A stretch of DNA of 64,000 bases, taken from positions 4,627,918-4,691,917 of the forward strand of contig CP071065.1 of assembly GCA_017164015.1 (NCBI GenBank). Reading direction: 5' to 3'. Of this stretch, positions 1-9,700 are shown piece after piece. Source of the stretch: Nostoc sp. UHCC 0702 (GTDB taxonomy: Bacteria; Cyanobacteriota; Cyanobacteriia; Cyanobacteriales; Nostocaceae). Numbering within the stretch: position 1 is the stretch's first letter; each line of letters starts with the position of its first letter. The position numbers were made by a program, and so were the translations under genes. The notes under the pieces are model-generated. The model was not told the origin of the DNA and did not search any database. It was given only the letters and a program-made list of their open reading frames with translations.

Positions 1-233
1 AGCTCTATACCATGTGGGGAAAAGTTTTAACTTTAATTCCCAACCCCAATTCCCCTTTTTCTTTTCCCCTTTTTGGTAAATAACTTATACCGAGTTGCAT
101 TCAAAGGCAGCGCAGTGAGGTAGCCCCCGACAGCAGCAGTTCCCGCCGTTAGCGCAGCCCGAAGCGATCTTCGACGCTCGTACCGACGTTACGAGCGTCT
201 GGGGAACTACCCATCTTCAAAGCGGTAGCGAGT

Positions 234-360
234 CATCTCCCTCATCTCCCCCATCTCCCTCATCTCCCTCATCTCCCTCATCTCCCTCATCTCCCCCATC
301 TCCCCCATCTCCCTCATCTCCCCCATCTCCCCCATCTCCCTCATCTCCCTCATCTCCCCC
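234..360. repeat. 9-bp minisatellite, about 14 units (CATCTCCCT/CATCTCCCC)
   Basis: A nearly perfect tandem array of a 9-base unit alternating CATCTCCCT and CATCTCCCC. The same unit on the other strand (GATGAGGGG) forms an array inside the SNF2 helicase gene near 53465-53570, and a shorter related array lies at about 44975-45020. The 230 bases before it (1-233) contain no gene I can support. Confidence 0.9.
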
Positions 361-412
361 GCTCCCCTCTTTGACGACTACTTAATTTACTCTAAATTTA
401 TTCAAAAAGTAC

Positions 413-442
413 TTGACAGAACCACAGGATAGACTGTTATAT
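413..442 (+). promoter_or_regulatory. Probable sigma-70-type promoter of tRNA-Gln
   Basis: TTGACA at 413-418 and TTATAT at 437-442, 18 bases apart. Transcription would start roughly 10 bases before the tRNA. The match to the consensus is seen; use as a promoter is inferred. Confidence 0.6.
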
Positions 443-459
443 TAATGAAGGTAAAGCGT

Positions 460-531
460 TGGGGCGTAGCCAAGTGGTAAGGCAGCGGGTTTTGGTCCCG
501 CCATCCCTAGGTTCGAATCCTAGCGCCCCAG
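460..531 (+). tRNA. trnQ: tRNA-Gln (anticodon UUG)
   Basis: A 72-base cloverleaf. The acceptor stem TGGGGCG pairs with CGCCCCA and the discriminator base is G531. The anticodon stem GCGGG/CCCGC (485-489/497-501) encloses TTTTGGT, giving anticodon TTG at 492-494. The T arm has the usual GGTTCGAATCC. No CCA is encoded. It reads glutamine CAA codons and is a single gene with its own promoter just upstream. Confidence 0.97.
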
Positions 532-580
532 TTTATAATAAGTAAAGCAGTTTAGTTCTGTTATTTGACTAATGTTAATA

Positions 581-611
581 AAAAGTCAAAAGCCTTTTGC
601 TTTTGACTTTC
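581..611. terminator. Hairpin downstream of tRNA-Gln, possible terminator
   Basis: A perfect 12-bp inverted repeat, AAAGTCAAAAGC (582-593) and GCTTTTGACTTT (599-610), around a 5-base loop. The arms end in A and T runs, so it could terminate transcription of the tRNA. Confidence 0.55.
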
Positions 612-643
612 AGTTTGATATTACTCATTATCAAGCGCAATTT

Positions 644-820
644 ATATCAAGTTCGGCTAATTACTTACGATCTAGTCGGTTTGCTTGGTAATAGGTAATG
701 GGTAATGGGTAATAGGTAATACTCAAAACCAATTACCAATTACCAATTACCAATTACCAATTCCCAATTCCCAATTACCGACCTCCACAGATATCATAAG
801 TGTTTAAACGGACATGATAT
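644..820. mobile_element. MITE-like inverted-repeat element, copy 1 (177 bp)
   Basis: The left end starts ATATCAAGTTCGGCTAATTA; the right end is the reverse complement of ATATCATGTCCGTTTAAACA. The two ends are imperfect terminal inverted repeats of about 28 bases. The centre holds heptamer-type tandem repeats (GGTAATG/ATTGGTA/AATTCCC). The same ends frame 24550-24698 and 63017-63221. No transposase is encoded. The right end touches the stop codon of the minus-strand gene at 820-1299: the last A of its TAA is the first base of the element. Confidence 0.85.
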
Positions 821-1299
821 TACTTGTCAGGTGATTTTAAAGCTTCATCCAAAACTTGCCTAGCCTGTTCTGCTTTAGCTCGTGCTTCTTGGTAACGCAC
901 ATTAGCTTGAGCAAAATTTTTGAGAACTTTAAAACCTTCTTTGAGGCGAGTAATTTCCTCTTCAGTGACTGAGTTATCTGAAAACAGAACATCAATACCC
1001 TTGCGAATTTCTAACGCCTCAGCGCGAGATTCTTGAACTTTCAGCTTGAGCGTAGCTAAGTTGTTCAAAACCTGGACAGCTTGTGTAATAGCGTCTTCAC
1101 CACCAGCAGAATCAGTAGTTGGTTCCTTAACCTCAATTAATTGTTGAGGGCCAAATCCCTCTTCTAATTCCGTGGATAGCTTACCTGCATCCATCAGTTC
1201 CATCAACTGATCCATCGCTTTATCACGGGCTTTGGCTGAATCTTTGCCAGGAACAGTGAGGATAATTTCTGGGCTTTGAGCGAGAGTATACTGAGCCAT
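820..1299 (-). CDS. Conserved hypothetical protein, coiled-coil rich (159 aa)
   Basis: I do not recognise a characterised family. The protein starts MAQYTLAQSPEIILTVPGKD. Residues 20-60 look like a small alpha/beta region, and residues 75-155 are almost entirely charged helix (many E, K, A, L), consistent with a coiled coil. It has no signal peptide or membrane segment, so it is probably cytosolic. The small basic/acidic helical protein looks like a real gene rather than a shadow because codon use is normal and no longer frame overlaps it. The stop codon lies exactly at the edge of a MITE-like element, so the last residues may have been altered by that insertion. Confidence 0.8.
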   Translation of the reverse strand: MAQYTLAQSPEIILTVPGKDSAKARDKAMDQLMELMDAGKLSTELEEGFGPQQLIEVKEPTTDSAGGEDAITQAVQVLNNLATLKLKVQESRAEALEIRKGIDVLFSDNSVTEEEITRLKEGFKVLKNFAQANVRYQEARAKAEQARQVLDEALKSPDK

Positions 1300-1520
1300 A
1301 TTTAGGACAGAAAAGTTGCTGGTTAACTAAACCAAGGGAAATAATTATAACATGAAGAAAGTGATGTTTCACAGTTAACAATATTAAAAATTAAAAATTA
1401 AAAATAGTTTTATGACTTTTGCTTGACTGGAATTTGGAATTACTGAACATTCCGCCAAGCCTTTTGGAATAAAACTTTATACTTAAGAAAGAGAAAATGA
1501 ATTTCAATAGAGGGAGAGCT

Positions 1521-2807
1521 ATGGCTCCTAATCCCACCATCATGCAGGCTGTGGAAAAACTGGGCTACCGCGTCACCATTGGCGATGTGGCAACTCAAGC
1601 AGGATTGAATGTCGCGGAGGCTGGGCAAGGATTATTAACCCTAGCCTCTGATGCTGGCGGACATTTACAAGTAGCAGAAACGGGTGATATAGTTTACCAA
1701 TTTCCGCGAAATTTTCGGGAAATTTTGCGTAAGAAATATTTGCAGTTGCGATTACAGGAATGGTTAAAAAAGCTTTGGGGAATTATATTTTACCTGGTTC
1801 GCATTTTCTTTGGAATTTTCTTAATTGCTTCCATTGCCTTAATTATTATTACCATCTACATCATTACCACTGCTAACTCAGATAATGATAATCGAGATAG
1901 TAATTTTGGTGGTGGATTCTTCTTTTTCCCAGATTTATTTTGGTATTTGAGTCCAAATTATGACACTCACTACCAGGAACGGCAACGCACAAGGCATGAA
2001 CAAAGCAATCTCAATTTTTTTGAGGCTGTATTCTCGTTTTTATTTGGTGATGGTAATCCTAACGCCAACTTAGAAGAACGCCGCTGGCAAGAAATTGCCG
2101 CTGTCATTCATCATCATCGTGGTGCAGTGGTAGCGGAACAAATTGCGCCATATCTCGATGACATCGGTGAAGTATATAGACAAGAGTATGAAGATTATAT
2201 GCTGCCTGTTCTGATTCGATTCAACGGGCAACCAACGGTAAGTCCTGAAGGACAGATTGTATATTACTTTCCAGAGTTACAGGTGAGTGCCACTAAACAG
2301 CGTCGTCAATCAATAGCAGCATATTTAGAGGAATTGCCTTGGCGTTTTAGTGCGGCTAGTTCAGGGCAAATTATGTTGAATGCTGGGTTAGGTATAGTCA
2401 ATTTTGTTGGTGCATTAGTGCTGGGAAGTTTGTTAAAAGATGGCATAGTTGCCGCCCAGTTTGGGGGATTAGTAGCTTTTGTACAAGGAATTTATTGGCT
2501 ACTATTGGCTTACGGAATAGGTTTTTTGGGTGTACCTTTAGTACGTTATTTTTGGATTCAATGGCGCAATCGCCAAATTTTTGCCCGCAATCGCGATCGC
2601 AGTTCTCGCTCTAGTCTATTATCAAATCCAGATACAGTTTTACAGCACAAAATTGAGTACGCCCGTCAGTTTGCAACAGAAAAAGTTATTGGGCAAGAAG
2701 ATTTAGTCTACTCTACTGAAACCGACTTACTCGAACAAGAAGTTGAACGTTCTGCACAAATTGACGCTGAATGGCAAAAGCGGCTTGAAAGAGGGAGTGG
2801 GGAGTAG
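1521..2807 (+). CDS. Conserved membrane protein with winged-helix-like N-terminus (428 aa)
   Basis: The frame is open from an ATG at 1497, but an AGGGAGAG Shine-Dalgarno-like stretch (1511-1518) sits just before the ATG at 1521, so MAPNPTIMQAVEKLGYRVTI is the more likely start. Residues 5-60 resemble a small helix-turn-helix or winged-helix fold (VTIGDVATQAGLNVAEAGQG). A strong membrane segment follows at about residues 80-115. A Phe/Gly-rich loop (GGGFFFFPDLFWYL) comes next, and two more membrane segments lie at about residues 285-350. The tail is highly charged. I recall similar proteins across cyanobacteria and plant chloroplasts but cannot name a proven function. Expected location: cytoplasmic or thylakoid membrane. 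Confidence 0.85.
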   Translation: MAPNPTIMQAVEKLGYRVTIGDVATQAGLNVAEAGQGLLTLASDAGGHLQVAETGDIVYQFPRNFREILRKKYLQLRLQEWLKKLWGIIFYLVRIFFGIFLIASIALIIITIYIITTANSDNDNRDSNFGGGFFFFPDLFWYLSPNYDTHYQERQRTRHEQSNLNFFEAVFSFLFGDGNPNANLEERRWQEIAAVIHHHRGAVVAEQIAPYLDDIGEVYRQEYEDYMLPVLIRFNGQPTVSPEGQIVYYFPELQVSATKQRRQSIAAYLEELPWRFSAASSGQIMLNAGLGIVNFVGALVLGSLLKDGIVAAQFGGLVAFVQGIYWLLLAYGIGFLGVPLVRYFWIQWRNRQIFARNRDRSSRSSLLSNPDTVLQHKIEYARQFATEKVIGQEDLVYSTETDLLEQEVERSAQIDAEWQKRLERGSGE

Positions 2808-2885
2808 GGAGTAGGGATTAGGTATTGAGAATTGGAAGAATTTATGAGTCCATCTCTTTCCCAGTCCCCAGTCCCCAGTCCCCAA

Positions 2886-4031
2886 TTACTTCGCCTGAAT
2901 TGCTGTTAGGGCTACACCTTGGTAATAATGTCCTAAAATTTGTCGGTGGTTTACTCCTTGTTTAGCCAGATTATACGCTCCCCACTGACTCATCCCTAAA
3001 CCATGACCGAAGCCAAGCCCTTGCAGTACAAAACTGCCATTTGCTCCGTTGGAGATTTTAAAGCGGGTGCTTTTAAGTCTCAGGGCTGTGCGTACTTCCT
3101 CACCTTTTAATACCCTAGTACCTCTGTCGCCGACAATTTTCAAGACTTTCACACTGCCGAAAGGAGAGTAGCTTTCTGGAATCATCTGTTTGACATTGCC
3201 TACACCAGAAATTCTGGCGCTAACTTCAGCAGGCGAGAAAGTTTTCACCCAATTACACTCGCTGATATTTTGATCGTAGTCTTGAACAGCACTTAGGTAA
3301 GGCAGAGTATTTCCCCAAACATCTTGTACGTTTTCGGTGTGTCCCCCAGAACAAGCGTGGAAGACTGAGAGAATAATTTGATTTTTGTAAGTTAGTACCT
3401 GTCCAGATGTACCATCAACTGCGGCATAAGTACTGGGGGATTCACTGATGACACCTTTGTAAATTTGCCAGCGATCTGGACTGTCACCTAAATCGTAAAC
3501 GGGATTATTACGCTGTTTTTCCCGCTCATACAGGGCATAAGTACGGGCTGCGATCGCTTGGGCTTTTAGGGCTTCTTGGGGCCAACTGGTATCCATTTCA
3601 CCACCAAGGACGCTGTAAAGATATTCTTCTGTATCCACCCAGTTGACGGCGGTTAAGCCTTTTTCTGTAGGTACAACCAAAGTTCTACCACGATACCAGC
3701 GATCGCCAATATAAACGAATCCTTTACCTGTCGGTTCAATCCAAAACAAACCAGACTGCCACTTATCTAAAGCAACTCCCCCAGGAATAGCTTGAGCATA
3801 AAAAGCACTCATTCCTGGCAATTGTCCGAGAGTACGACCAGTACTATCCTTAACAAGCGCAGTGGTAGAACTACCGACTTTCACTTGATTCACTCCCCTT
3901 TCGATTGCCACCCGCAGAATTACAGATGCTTGAGCAGGAGCAACCAAAGCTATCCAAAAGAATAGACCTATCCACCAATGACGTACTTTAATCTGGGAAA
4001 ATAGAGAGCCTAAGAAAAGTTGGAATTTCAT
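2886..4031 (-). CDS. SpoIID/LytB domain protein (381 aa), exported
   Basis: The N-terminus has basic residues then a hydrophobic stretch (WWIGLFFWIALVAPAQAS), read as a Sec signal peptide cleaved near residue 36. The SpoIID/LytB domain occupies the second half: QAIAARTYALYERE, FHACSGGHTENVQDVWG and the C-terminal GFGHGLGMSQWGAYNLAKQG are hallmark blocks of the family. In Bacillus SpoIID is a lytic transglycosylase acting on peptidoglycan and LytB stimulates an amidase; cyanobacterial members are expected to act on the cell wall in the periplasm. The catalytic assignment here is by family only. It is monocistronic and convergent with the preceding membrane-protein gene. Confidence 0.9.
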   Translation of the reverse strand: MKFQLFLGSLFSQIKVRHWWIGLFFWIALVAPAQASVILRVAIERGVNQVKVGSSTTALVKDSTGRTLGQLPGMSAFYAQAIPGGVALDKWQSGLFWIEPTGKGFVYIGDRWYRGRTLVVPTEKGLTAVNWVDTEEYLYSVLGGEMDTSWPQEALKAQAIAARTYALYEREKQRNNPVYDLGDSPDRWQIYKGVISESPSTYAAVDGTSGQVLTYKNQIILSVFHACSGGHTENVQDVWGNTLPYLSAVQDYDQNISECNWVKTFSPAEVSARISGVGNVKQMIPESYSPFGSVKVLKIVGDRGTRVLKGEEVRTALRLKSTRFKISNGANGSFVLQGLGFGHGLGMSQWGAYNLAKQGVNHRQILGHYYQGVALTAIQAK

Positions 4032-4941
4032 GCTGATTAGCTAAATCACATTTAGTATGCATTTGACGCTCCTGAATATAGCGCCTACTACTCAAGATGA
4101 GACAGTTCTCCAGTCTAGGAGCTTGCCATCATTTATTAATTATGCATTCACTCTCAAGAGTTGGCAGATTTTAAAAGCTCTCACTTCACCAAAGTGGGGT
4201 TTAGCATTTGGTGATAGTTTCCCCCAGTTCTGCAATAGGCTGTATTAAGTTTAGATAAATTTTACTTTGCTGGAATAAAAATCACAGACATCTAATACAT
4301 AAGTTAAAATTATGTATTTTAATTATTTGTGAATAAAAAAAATTAAAAAATTGATCAGGCCAAGGCTGTTTAAGTGATTTAACACGATTTTTTACAAAAA
4401 CAACTGTGTTTCTACGGATAAACTCAATTGCAATTTATGAATATTTTAAAAAGGGGCATTTTTAAGATTTAGTAAAGAAATTTACACGCACTTTGGTTTG
4501 TGATAAATAAATAACTATCATTAATTAAACAAAATTTGGTAAAAACAAGTGAAATCAAGCGATTAAAAGAAATTTTACGGTTTTTTAAGAAAATTAATTA
4601 AAAACCCTGTGAATTAGGTTTTAACCCTTTATTTATAAAGCTTCTGGACTAATTTAAGGATAATCTGTTAGTCAGCTACTAGATAAAAACGAAACATCAG
4701 AGTGAATTTTACAGCCTTACATCTGGCAATCACGTAGTTGTGGTGAAAGCTGCTTTTAAGTACCAAAAACATGGTCGTTCAGATGTCATTCCATATTTAG
4801 CTGGAAAGCCAAAGCATTATTGGCATTAGTAAGCTCACTCACATTTGGTGCTATTCCACTGTCATGCTCAATCTTGATGAGTGAATAAGTGTTCTAGCAA
4901 TCGTCTTGGGCGATGTTAGTCCAATCATAAAAACCTATGCT
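4032..4941. other. Long AT-rich intergenic region
   Basis: About 900 bases without a convincing gene. A 63-codon frame at 4057-4248 has no ribosome binding site or recognisable sequence. Bases 4250-4700 are strongly AT-rich with homopolymer runs, as expected of a long promoter or leader region for the glycosyltransferase and giant-protein cluster downstream. I see no defined operator. Confidence 0.5.
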
Positions 4942-5739
4942 ATGGAAAAATCGATTGCTGTAATTATGACGGTTTACAATCGGGAGCGTTATCTAGCTTC
5001 TGCAATCAAAAGCGTCTTGAGCCAAACTCGACCTGATTTTGAACTATTAATTTGGGATGATGGTTCTAGTGATGGTTCTGTGGAAATTGCTGAGTATTTT
5101 GCTCAAAAAGATTCACGAATGCGTGTTGTAGCAGCAGAACATCAAGGGCGAGCAACTTCTCTAAAAGCAGCAATCGAACAGACAACAAGTCCCTATTTTG
5201 GATTGCTAGATAGCGATGATTTATTGGCTGCAACTGCTTTAGCAGAAACCTCTGCTGTACTAGATGCGCGTCCAAAAATTGGACTGGTATATACAGATTA
5301 TCAGGTAATTGATCAAGACAATCAACTTATGGGATATGGGCAACGTTGCCGTATTCCTTACTCAAAAGAGCGATTATTAGTTGATTTTATGATATTTCAC
5401 TTTCGGTTACTGCGTCGCCAGGTTTACGAGCAGATAGGCGGTATCAAAGAAGAATTTGAACTAGCTCAAGATTATGATTTATGCCTACGACTATCTGAGG
5501 TGACAGAAGTGGAACATCTGGCAAAACCTCTCTACTACTATCGCCACCACTCAGAGAGCGTATCTCATACTCAGCGATTCGAGCAAATTTTAGCATCGCG
5601 GGATGCGATCAACCAAGCATTAGAGCGTCGGGGACTTCAAGAGCATTATGAACTTGATGTCCAGATTGTAGGAAGGTACAGTTTGCGTCCAAAGAGGCAA
5701 AAAAGTAACAAAAATAATCCATTGATGTCTGGGAAATAG
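4942..5739 (+). CDS. Family 2 glycosyltransferase (265 aa)
   Basis: The sequence MEKSIAVIMTVYNRERYLAS begins a GT-A nucleotide-binding fold. DDGSSDGSVEIAE is the usual sugar-nucleotide motif and LLDSDDLLAATAL carries the metal-binding DxD-type aspartates. Near residue 180 ELAQDYDLCLRLSEV matches the catalytic ED-like acidic region. The open frame runs back to a TTG at 4906, but GT2 proteins usually start a few residues before the first beta strand, so ATG 4942 is preferred. It would transfer a sugar from a nucleotide donor to glycan or protein. It lies 88 bases before an unknown gene and the giant RTX/CARDB gene on the same strand, so modification of a surface product is a plausible but unproven role. 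Confidence 0.9.
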   Translation: MEKSIAVIMTVYNRERYLASAIKSVLSQTRPDFELLIWDDGSSDGSVEIAEYFAQKDSRMRVVAAEHQGRATSLKAAIEQTTSPYFGLLDSDDLLAATALAETSAVLDARPKIGLVYTDYQVIDQDNQLMGYGQRCRIPYSKERLLVDFMIFHFRLLRRQVYEQIGGIKEEFELAQDYDLCLRLSEVTEVEHLAKPLYYYRHHSESVSHTQRFEQILASRDAINQALERRGLQEHYELDVQIVGRYSLRPKRQKSNKNNPLMSGK

Positions 5740-5826
5740 TCTAGTTAAACAGACGATACATTTTCCGTAACTGTCTCAATTACAAGCCTTTAACCCAATT
5801 GTTTCTGTAAACAGGTAAAAAGCATT

Positions 5827-6564
5827 ATGAAACCAAATCTAAATGTTCAAGAGCTTGCTATTATCATCATTGCTAAACGTCACAATCCGACTATTTTGAC
5901 CGCCGATTTTCTCAAATATAGTGGCATTGTTCCTAATGAGTGGGAATTGGCTCGAACACCGATTTTGACAAATACTGCTGCTCAGGTAGTTTTTAATAAT
6001 GGTGTCAATATTATTGCAGAAGTCAATCGGATTGTTTTTACAGAGTCAATTGGGACTAAACCAACTACAGAAGTAGAAATTGCAACTCTAGCTCGGAAGT
6101 ATCTTGATACATTAGCACAAGTTGAATATCAAGGAATTGGTATTAGCTTTCGGGGTCATGTTTTGTTTGACCAACAACAAAATACAGCTCGTAACTATAT
6201 ATTGAAAACGCTGCTTAATCCAGGCCCTTGGCAAGATTTTGGTACAGCACCTGTACAAGCAGCGACAAGGTTTATCTACACTCTAGAAAGCGCACAGATG
6301 AGCCTAGATATTAATGAAGCTGGGCTACAATCGCCAGATAACAGAGTACTGCCTATAGTTTTGTTCACTGCTAATTTTACTCATGCGATCGCCCCAGATG
6401 ATCCAAGCCAGCGCCTAGCATCTATATCGCAAGTAATCGGTAACTGGCAGACTGACCTAGAGACTTACAAAGAAGTTGTGAATACTAGGTTTTTCAACTC
6501 GGTTAGTGAACAGCTAAATCCAACAACCGATGAATTAGTCATCCCAATAACCCAAAATAGCTAA
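5827..6564 (+). CDS. Unknown protein upstream of the giant gene (245 aa)
   Basis: I do not recognise this family. It starts MKPNLNVQELAIIIIAKRHN at an ATG. It has alternating beta-rich stretches (AAQVVFNNGVNIIAEVNRIV, IVLFTANFTHAIAP) and no signal peptide or membrane segment. The composition fits a soluble cytosolic alpha/beta protein. It lies 152 bases before the preferred start of the giant protein, on the same strand, with no obvious terminator between them, so co-transcription is likely. A role tied to the giant protein (chaperone, immunity or assembly factor) is possible only by position. Confidence 0.75.
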   Translation: MKPNLNVQELAIIIIAKRHNPTILTADFLKYSGIVPNEWELARTPILTNTAAQVVFNNGVNIIAEVNRIVFTESIGTKPTTEVEIATLARKYLDTLAQVEYQGIGISFRGHVLFDQQQNTARNYILKTLLNPGPWQDFGTAPVQAATRFIYTLESAQMSLDINEAGLQSPDNRVLPIVLFTANFTHAIAPDDPSQRLASISQVIGNWQTDLETYKEVVNTRFFNSVSEQLNPTTDELVIPITQNS

Positions 6565-6716
6565 GTGCAGATTATAACGAATAGGTAAATACAACTCAAA
6601 CAACACTTTCATACTTGCCTAGTAAAACGAGTTTCATCGGCACTGCCTTCTTTGGCCATTGCTATCTATTGGCTTTAAACGTAATTCTAAAAACACAGAA
6701 TCGAAAAATCGAAGTT

Positions 6717-9700
6717 ATGCACACAGTTAATAATGAAAATTGGCAGGTTTTAGCTACAGTACCCTTCACTTATGGTGTCAGTGCAGGTGGTGGATTAGCT
6801 ACTGACGGAGTATATATATATGCAGCAGACTTCAGCGCCGATAGCGATGATGATTATATTGATTTAGATAGAGACTTAATTGATGATCCAGAGGAAAGAC
6901 TGGATCAACTGGGTATAACAAATGGTTCAGTGCGGTTTGGGCGTTACAATCCCGACACTGATAACTGGGAAGGACTACCCACCTTAAATTTAGAGGGAGT
7001 AACTGGCGATGCCTTCTCTGGGGGAAATTTAGTTAACCCCATATTTGTGGTTGGTAATCAGCTTTATTACTATCAATTTCGCAGTGGTCCAAATATCCGG
7101 GCATTGTATAGTTACGACTTAACTAGTGGCGTAAACGGAACCTGGGGACTAGTTTGGGAGAAAACCAGCGAGGATAATTCTCTAATTGATGCGAATGCCG
7201 GAATCGTAGGCATAGATGTGAATGGTGAGCCTGTAATTTTACATCATACAGGCGGGGGTGAGTACAGCTTTGCCAGGACAGACGACGTTGCCAATGGTGG
7301 GACTCATACACAATTAACCCCCACATGGAACTTTACATCAGCGCATTTTCCTAGAGGCGGAGATTGGGAATATGATCAGACTAGCGATCGCCTCTATCAC
7401 CTCAGTGGCAATCAGTTGGTAATGTGGAGTCATAATGATACTAACTATGCTGATGGTTCCTTTTTAACCTCCACCCCTGATGGTACTAATGCCTTAGCCC
7501 AAGAAACAACTGTCATTAATTCCCTAGAAGATGCCTTGGGGTGGAATACAGCCACACTTCAAGAGAACCCAGGAACAAGCCTTTGGGGCAATTCCGTCAC
7601 CATAGCCAATAATGCCCTCTACCTAGTTAGGGGAGAAACCAGCGCCGACGGCTGGCCTTTTAATGAAGGGCGTGGGATTATTAATAACGGCAACTTTGCG
7701 CGGATTTTGCCCAACGGCTGGTTAGAGACTCTACCAAACACACCGTTTAATATTGGCAAAGGTAGCTCTGCCGTCTATTTAAATGGGTATTTGTACCTCA
7801 GCCAAGGCGACACCTTAACAGCCAATGACAACTCCGGTAACGTTAGTCCCTTAAATGAAGAAGGTATCCGCAGTCCAGGAAAAGGTTTTGCTCGCTTTGC
7901 CATTGCTGCCAACCCTGACATCGGCACAACCTATACAGTTACAAATACTGATGATATTGGAGAAGGTTCTTTACGCTGGGCAATAGAACAAACTAACAGC
8001 AACCCCGGCACAGATACAATTTTATTCAACATTCCCGGAATCGGAATTCAAACAATTAATTTATTATCGCAACTGCCAGAGATTACTGAAGCAGTTTTTC
8101 TGGATGCTACCAGTCAGCCTAACTACCAAGGCAGTCCCGTAATTGCCTTGGATGGTAGTCAAGCTGGAACGGATGCTGTGGGATTAAATATTACAGCTGG
8201 GAATAGTACCGTTCGGGGTTTGGCTATTTATAGTTTTAGTGGCTGGGGTATTCGCCTTACCAACGGTGGTAACAATACAATTCAAGGCAACATCATTGGC
8301 GCAGAGGGTTTGGAGAATGGTGCTGGAGCGATTGACGTTACAAGTGCCGATAATTTGATTGGTGGGGCAACTGCGAGTGAACGCAATGCGATCGCTCTTT
8401 TGCCACTGAGTGCAACCCTTGAGGAACTGCCAACTCTAGGAGTTCCTCAAACGGGGTTATTGGGTCAATACTATTTGATTAACAGTTATATTGACACCTA
8501 CCCAGATTTCAATAACCTTGCACCCACATATATTCAAGTAGATCGCTTGGTAAATTTTGAGGGAGACGACTTTGCAGGTATTCCCGGATTAGCAGAAACC
8601 TTTGGTGTGGTATGGACGGGTAAAATTAACATTGCTGAAGCAGGAGATATTACTTTTTATACCGCCAGCGATGATGGTAGTCGTCTCTATATTGATGGTG
8701 AGTTAGTAGTTAATAATGACGGAATTCATGATGTTACTGAGCAATCTGGAGTTATTAATTTAACTGCTGGGGAACATGACTTGCGTCTGGAATTCTTTGA
8801 GAATTACGGTGGACAAGTAGTTACACTCAGCTATACCCCGCTTGGTGGTAGTAAGCAGGTGATTCCGACTGAAGTTTTAACACCAGCAACCCTAACCGCA
8901 CCTGCGGAAGATTTAGAAATTAGTGGAATTACATCTCCTAATTTAATTCGGATTGGAGAGACAATCACTACCAATTGGACAGTTATCAATCAAGGAAGCA
9001 CCAGCACCCAAGGGCTATGGTCTGATCAAGTTTACCTGTCAGACGACACGATTATCGATGCTACAGATACCCGTTTAGCTTTATTCACCGCAGGTACAAC
9101 ACCCTTAGAAGCTAACAGTAGCTATACCCAGACTCAGGATGTTTTTATTCCTACAAATGTAGGACTAGGTGACAAGTATTTAATTTTTGCTACTAACCCC
9201 AATCAACCAGAAAGCGATCGCACTAATAATGCTTATGCTGTTCCTGTTGTTGTAATTGGCAATTCCGACTTAGTAGTTTCCGGAATTACAGCCCCAGAAA
9301 TAGCCACCTTGAATGAAGAGATTTCTGTGTCTTGGACAGTAGAAAATCAAGGTACAGTAATAACTAATGCCAATTGGTATGATGCAATTTTCTTTTCAGA
9401 AGACCAGTTTCTTGACGGAAACGATATTTTCATTACTGATGTATGGGCAGGAGATTATACACCTCTAGAATCTGGGGGTAGTTATACTGTTACTCAAAAT
9501 TTGACTGTTCCTTCTAACTTTGCTACAAGCTCTCGCTACATCCTGATTGTTACCGATTTCTACAATCAGCAAAGCGAAACAGAAGAAAATAACGTTTTTG
9601 CTCAAGCTATCACCTTGACCCCAGATGTAGACTTGGTGGTTTCTAACATCACTGCCCCAACATCGGCGGTTTTGGGTGAAGAGATTACTGTATATTCGAC

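Noticed and set aside
234..360. Possible CRISPR or origin iterons
   Set aside because: A simple 9-base minisatellite without spacers, and no replication gene nearby.
4057..4248. 63-codon open frame after the SpoIID gene
   Set aside because: No ribosome binding site, no recognisable sequence and starts within the divergent promoter region; more likely chance.
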